Assembly (NCBI GenBank): GCA_902475025.1
Contig: CABRXX010000050.1
Location: 1-19,126 of the forward strand
Direction of reading: 5' to 3'
From: Merdiplasma sp905207905
GTDB taxonomy: Bacteria > Bacillota > Clostridia > Lachnospirales > Lachnospiraceae
DNA: 19,126 nucleotides
Made by a program: the position numbers and the translations under genes
Notes under the pieces: model-generated
What the model saw: only the letters and a program-made list of their open reading frames with translations
What the model was told of the DNA's origin: nothing
The model's database searches: none
Shown here: positions 15,261 to 19,126 of the stretch, piece after piece
How positions within the stretch are numbered: position 1 is the first letter of the stretch
How the letters are laid out: every line of letters starts with the position of its first letter

Positions 15261-17234
15261 ATGATGGAAGCAGATAAGAAAAAAATTCAGCGGATGAAAG
15301 CGTTGGCGCAGAGATTGCGGGAAGCCGGGAAAGCCTACTATCAGGAAGATCGGGAGATCATGAGCAATCGGGAATACGATGCGCTTTATGATGAACTGGA
15401 AAAACTGGAAAGAGAGACAGGTATGGTGCTGGCAGGCAGTCCTACGGTTACGGTGGGTTATGAGGCTGTGGATGAGCTTCCAAAAGAACGTCATGAAAGT
15501 CCTATGCTTTCTTTGGATAAGACAAAGGAGGTGGAGACCCTGCGGGCCTTTGTAGGCAGCCAGCCTACGCTGATTTCCTGGAAACTGGACGGGCTGACGG
15601 TGGTACTTACGTATCAGGGAGGCAGTCTGGCAAAGGCAGTTACCAGAGGAAATGGTGAGATCGGAGAGGTGATCACCAACAATGCCAGGGTATTTCAAAA
15701 TGTTCCTCTGACTATTCCCTACCAGGGGGAATTGATTCTTCGGGGGGAGGCGGTAATCTCATACCGGGATTTTGAGAAGATCAACGAGGAGATTGCAGAT
15801 GCGGATGCCAGGTACAAGAACCCCAGAAACCTGTGCAGCGGTTCTGTGCGCCAGCTGAATAATGAGATTACGGCCAAGCGGAATGTGCGTTTCTTTGCCT
15901 TTGCTCTGGTGCGGGCAGAGGGCGTGGATTTTCATAATTCCAGAAAAGAGCAGTTTGCATGGCTGGAACACCAGGGGTTTGACGTGGTGGAGCATCGGAT
16001 GACCACAGCGGGAGAACTAGATGAGACGATCCGGTATTTTTCGGAAAAGATTCAGCATTTTGAGATTCCCTCTGACGGGCTGGTGGCGCTTTATGATGAC
16101 ATTGCATACGGGCAGTCTCTGGGGCGGACGGCTAAATTTCCAAGAGATGCCTTTGCTTTTAAGTGGGAGGATGAGCTTCGGGAGACCCGGCTTTTGGAGA
16201 TTGAGTGGAGCGCCTCCAGAACCGGACTGATCAATCCGGTGGCTATCTTTGAGCCGGTGGAGCTGGAGGGAACCACAGTGAGCAGGGCCAGCGTTCACAA
16301 TTTAAGTATTATGAAAAATCTCAAGCTGGGTATCGGAGATAAAATTACGGTATACAAGGCCAATATGATCATTCCCCAGATCGAAGAGAATCTTACCTGC
16401 AGCGGCACCGTGGAGATCCCTGCCCACTGTCCGGTGTGTGCAGGAGAAACCATGGTGAAGAATACCAACGGAGTGGAGACATTGTACTGTACCAACCCGG
16501 ACTGCCAGGCAAAGAAAATCAAAGCCTTTACTCTTTTTGTGAGTCGGGATGCTATGAATATAGAGGGACTTTCAGAGGCAACGTTGGAGAAGTTCATTGC
16601 AAAAGGCTTTATCCATACGTTTGCGGATATCTTCCATCTGGACAGCCATCGGGAGGAGATCGTGTCCATGGAGGGCTTTGGTGAGAAATCTTTCCAAAAT
16701 CTTATGGACAGCATCGCGGCAGCGAGAAAAACCACCCTGCCAAGACTAATTTACAGCTTGGGGATTTCCAATATTGGAAGCGCCAATGCAAAGGTGATTT
16801 GTAAAGCGTTCGGGTATGATCTGAAGAAGATCCGCAGTGCTTCGGCGGAGGAGATGGCTCTGATTGATGGCATTGGCCCAGTGATTGCAGGAACCATTGC
16901 GGAGTATTTTCAGGAAGAAAAAAATCAGAAGGCGCTGGAGCTTTTGCTTTCAGAATTGGAGATTGAGATTCCGCAGATGCAGGAAAAGGATCAGAAATTT
17001 GCAGGAAAAGTGTTTGTGATCACTGGGAGCGTGGAGCATTTTGCTAATCGAAATGAGGTGAAAACAGTGATCGAGGAGATGGGAGGAAAAGTTACAGGCT
17101 CTGTCTCAGCTAAGACAGATTATCTGATCAACAATGACGCAGCCTCCGCTTCTTCAAAGAATAAAAAGGCAAAAGAACTGGGAATTCCCATTATCACGGA
17201 AGCAGAGTTCCTTTCAATGCTGGAAGCACAATAG
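15261..17234 (+). CDS. ligA: NAD-dependent DNA ligase, divergent LigA
   Basis: This 657-residue protein has the full LigA order: Ia domain (1-75), adenylation domain with the lysine in WKLDG (K108), OB fold, Cys4 zinc finger (C390, C393, C410, C415), helix-hairpin-helix region and BRCT domain (about 585-657). It would seal nicks in DNA using NAD. Compared from memory with E. coli LigA, E173 and K314 are kept (E163, K301), but several NAD- or catalysis-linked positions differ: H23 to Y27, D32 to N36, E113 to S106, the RGDG motif to RGNG, and motif IV DGVVIKV to DGLVALY, so K290 becomes L277. This form may be common in Lachnospiraceae. Two ATGs (15261, 15264) follow the ribosome site; the first is used here. 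It follows rluF by 42 bases. Confidence 0.88.
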   Translation: MMEADKKKIQRMKALAQRLREAGKAYYQEDREIMSNREYDALYDELEKLERETGMVLAGSPTVTVGYEAVDELPKERHESPMLSLDKTKEVETLRAFVGSQPTLISWKLDGLTVVLTYQGGSLAKAVTRGNGEIGEVITNNARVFQNVPLTIPYQGELILRGEAVISYRDFEKINEEIADADARYKNPRNLCSGSVRQLNNEITAKRNVRFFAFALVRAEGVDFHNSRKEQFAWLEHQGFDVVEHRMTTAGELDETIRYFSEKIQHFEIPSDGLVALYDDIAYGQSLGRTAKFPRDAFAFKWEDELRETRLLEIEWSASRTGLINPVAIFEPVELEGTTVSRASVHNLSIMKNLKLGIGDKITVYKANMIIPQIEENLTCSGTVEIPAHCPVCAGETMVKNTNGVETLYCTNPDCQAKKIKAFTLFVSRDAMNIEGLSEATLEKFIAKGFIHTFADIFHLDSHREEIVSMEGFGEKSFQNLMDSIAAARKTTLPRLIYSLGISNIGSANAKVICKAFGYDLKKIRSASAEEMALIDGIGPVIAGTIAEYFQEEKNQKALELLLSELEIEIPQMQEKDQKFAGKVFVITGSVEHFANRNEVKTVIEEMGGKVTGSVSAKTDYLINNDAASASSKNKKAKELGIPIITEAEFLSMLEAQ

Positions 17235-17298
17235 AGGGAAGCAGGCAACCTATAGCAAAAAGAAATCAATCAGAATAGACAGATAGAAGGGGTATGAT

Positions 17299-17760
17299 AT
17301 GGAGATAGATTCAATTTTGGCGTATTACGACGTTCAGAGGGATAAAAAGGATCAGTCGGTGATTGTGGAGATGCTTAAAGAACTCCAGGAGGCCAACGGC
17401 TTTCTTACGGATGAGCTGAAGGAGCGGGCTGCTAAGACAGCCGGCGTTTCCCTGTCGTTTATTAACCTGCTGATCAAAACCTATCCAAGCTTGAAGGCGG
17501 CAGCGTATCATCATGTGATCACGGTGTGTTCCGGAGAACGGTGTGGCAAAAAGTGCGGAGGAGAGATTGCAGCTCTGGTACGAAAGGAGCTGCAGGTGGG
17601 AAAGGATGGAATATCCAAAGATGGAAGCTGCCTGGTGAAAACACAAAATTGTTTGAAACAGTGCCGGACTTCTCCCAATTTTATGATGGATGGTGTCCTT
17701 TATTCCAGTGTCCGGCCAGAGCAGGTGAAGGAGCTTTTAAAAAAGGTACGGAAGGGTTGA
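17299..17760 (+). CDS. NuoE/HndA-like 2Fe-2S thioredoxin-fold protein
   Basis: This 153-residue protein resembles the 24-kDa (NuoE, HndA) subunit family. A helical N-terminal part (about 1-65, VIVEMLKELQEANGFL, a typical NuoE-like helix) precedes the thioredoxin-like 2Fe-2S domain. Cluster ligands are likely C77 and C82 (CSGERC) and C118 and C122 (CLKQC), the expected C-x4-C and C-x3-C spacing. Extra cysteines C86 and C111 are present. In electron-bifurcating hydrogenases and formate dehydrogenases this subunit sits beside a NuoF-like flavoprotein, but none is seen here. It is the third gene after rluF and ligA, 64 bases from ligA, and may be transcribed with them. A partner elsewhere or a regulatory role are both possible. 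Confidence 0.8.
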   Translation: MEIDSILAYYDVQRDKKDQSVIVEMLKELQEANGFLTDELKERAAKTAGVSLSFINLLIKTYPSLKAAAYHHVITVCSGERCGKKCGGEIAALVRKELQVGKDGISKDGSCLVKTQNCLKQCRTSPNFMMDGVLYSSVRPEQVKELLKKVRKG

Positions 17761-17853
17761 AAGAGGAGAGACTGGGGCAGGAGTTGTCGGAATAGGGCGC
17801 TTTATAAAATTCAGGAATAGACGTTTGAACGGAATAGAGAAGATTCAAATTTC

Positions 17854-17959
17854 GGGGCTGCCGCAACAGATGGATTAAGATGTTCCCGCCTAAGTGACAA
17901 GTTTTTATTTCACCTGTCTGCCTGGGAGGGAGCATGTTCGTATCTGCTGTGACAGCTCC
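17854..17959. repeat. Palindromic element D, diverged from copies A-C
   Basis: This 106-base palindrome lies between the convergent NuoE-like and argG genes. Outer arms 17855-17871 and 17942-17959 (CTGCCGCAACAGAT versus ATCTGCTGTGACAG) pair over about 18 bases with two mismatches. ATGTTCCCGCC (17879-17889) and GGGAGGGAGCAT (about 17925-17936) pair imperfectly further in. The outer arm begins GGGGCTGCCGCAA, like GGGCTGCTGCAAA of copy B, but the interior is not clearly related. It may be a diverged family member or simply a bidirectional terminator. The rest of the 228-base gap shows nothing else. Confidence 0.6.
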
Positions 17960-17988
17960 GTTGATTTCAAAAAATTTAAAAAATAGTA

Positions 17989-19126
17989 TTATTTTTTATT
18001 CTGCTCCACTTCCATCATCTTCATGGCACGAACCCGCAAGGGAAGGCCGAACAGATTGATGAATCCGGAGGCATCGTGGTGGTCATAGAGATCGCCAGTG
18101 GTGAAGGAGGCCAGGGACTCATTGTACAGGGAGTAGGGGGAAGTGGTTCCGGCTTTGATGATGTTGCCCTTGTACAGCTTGAATTTCACCTCTCCGGTAA
18201 CATACTGTTGAGTTACCTCCACAAAAGCCTGGATAGCTTCCCGCAGGGGAGTGAACCATTTTCCTTCATATACGATCTGGGCAAACTGGCTGCCCAGTTT
18301 TTTCTTTGTCTCCATGGTGTCGCGATCCAGAATCAGTTCTTCCAACTGATCATGAGCTTCCATCAGGATGGTTCCTCCGGGTGTCTCATAAACGCCCCGG
18401 CTCTTCATGCCTACCACACGGTTTTCTACGATATCTACAATGCCGATGCCGTGTTTTCCTCCAAGGGCATTCAGCTCTGTGATGATCTCAGAAACCTTCA
18501 TAGCCTTTCCGTTCAGAGTTTTGGGAATACCGGATTCAAAAGTCATGGTCACATATTCTCCCTCCTCAGGAGCCTGCTCCGGAGTCACACCCATTACCAG
18601 CATATGATTGTAATCCGGCTCATTGGCTGGATTTTCCAGCTCAAGACCCTCGTGGCTGATGTGCCATAAGTTTCGATCCCGGCTGTAGCTGTGGCTATGG
18701 TCAAAAGGAAGGTCGATACCGTGAGCCTTACAGAAAGCGATCTCGTCGTCACGGGACTGCATGGTCCACACATCAGTCATCCGCCAGGGGGCAATGATTT
18801 TCAAATCTGGAGCCAGAGCATGGATAGCCAGTTCAAAGCGGATCTGGTCGTTTCCTTTTCCGGTAGCGCCGTGGCAGATGGTGGTGGCACCTTCTTTTCT
18901 GGCGATCTCCACCAGGCGTTTGGCGATTACTGGGCGGGCCATGGAAGTGCCCAGCAGATATTTGTGTTCATACACAGCTCCTGCCTTTACACAGGGCATA
19001 ATGAAATCATCGCAGAATTCGTCTACAATGTCCTCGATATATAATTTGGAGGCTCCGGACAATTTTGCTCTCTCATCCAGACCTTCCAGTTCATTGCCCT
19101 GTCCGCAGTTGACGCAGCAGCAGATG
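17989..19126 (-). CDS. argG: Argininosuccinate synthase, 5' end missing
   Basis: This enzyme joins citrulline and aspartate with ATP in arginine synthesis. The frame stays open past 19062 to the right edge, reading CVNCGQGNELEGLDERAKL before GASKLYIEDI, so the N-terminal start and its PP-loop (SGGLDTS) lie beyond the window. Recognisable parts include LLGTSMARPVIAKRLVEIA, the nucleotide and citrulline-binding HGATGKGNDQIRFE, the SRDRNLWHISHEGLELE segment and GVYETPGGTILMEAH. About 378 residues are visible and the C-terminal end (MMEVEQNKK) is intact. It converges with the NuoE-like gene across element D. Nothing about its own regulation is visible here. Confidence 0.96.
   Translation of the reverse strand, partial: ICCCVNCGQGNELEGLDERAKLSGASKLYIEDIVDEFCDDFIMPCVKAGAVYEHKYLLGTSMARPVIAKRLVEIARKEGATTICHGATGKGNDQIRFELAIHALAPDLKIIAPWRMTDVWTMQSRDDEIAFCKAHGIDLPFDHSHSYSRDRNLWHISHEGLELENPANEPDYNHMLVMGVTPEQAPEEGEYVTMTFESGIPKTLNGKAMKVSEIITELNALGGKHGIGIVDIVENRVVGMKSRGVYETPGGTILMEAHDQLEELILDRDTMETKKKLGSQFAQIVYEGKWFTPLREAIQAFVEVTQQYVTGEVKFKLYKGNIIKAGTTSPYSLYNESLASFTTGDLYDHHDASGFINLFGLPLRVRAMKMMEVEQNKK

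Overview
The window looks like a chromosomal segment from a gut-type Lachnospiraceae or related clostridium. The evidence is strong GGAGG-type ribosome sites, TTGACA/TATAAT promoters with 17-base spacers, a SpaA/Cna-B surface protein, an AEC carrier, a NuoE/HndA-like 2Fe-2S protein, and a LigA variant I associate from memory with Lachnospiraceae. The genus cannot be fixed from the sequence. Both ends cut genes: a surface adhesin at the left and argininosuccinate synthase (argG) at the right.

The centre (about 2.45-11.66 kb) is a complete-looking Lsr (autoinducer-2 uptake and breakdown) locus. On the minus strand a cupin, the AI-2 kinase lsrK and the repressor lsrR run leftward. From a shared 260-base divergent control region the ABC transporter lsrA-lsrC-lsrD-lsrB and the thiolase lsrF run rightward. 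In the enterobacterial scheme LsrACDB imports AI-2, LsrK phosphorylates it, phospho-AI-2 releases LsrR, LsrG isomerises it and LsrF cleaves the product. No LsrG-like gene is visible; a small cupin stands next to lsrK instead and is a candidate replacement. LsrB has no lipobox cysteine and differs at two of the six ligand-contact positions known from the Salmonella protein. lsrF is separated from lsrB by a 263-base intercistronic region packed with hairpins, including a convincing intrinsic terminator.

To the right lie an AEC-family permease, tRNA-Arg(CCG) with its own promoter, a membrane-anchored SH3b protein, the pseudouridine synthase rluF, a divergent NAD-dependent DNA ligase and an orphan NuoE-like protein, ending in convergent argG.

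The most notable feature outside the genes is a family of dispersed long palindromes. Three clearly related copies (2294-2409, 11546-11660, 14187-14310) of about 115-124 bases fold into nearly continuous hairpins, share internal sequence, occur in both orientations and each lie between genes. A fourth, diverged palindrome of the same size and shape lies at 17854-17959 between convergent genes. They carry no transposase and look like a MITE-like repeat that may double as a terminator.
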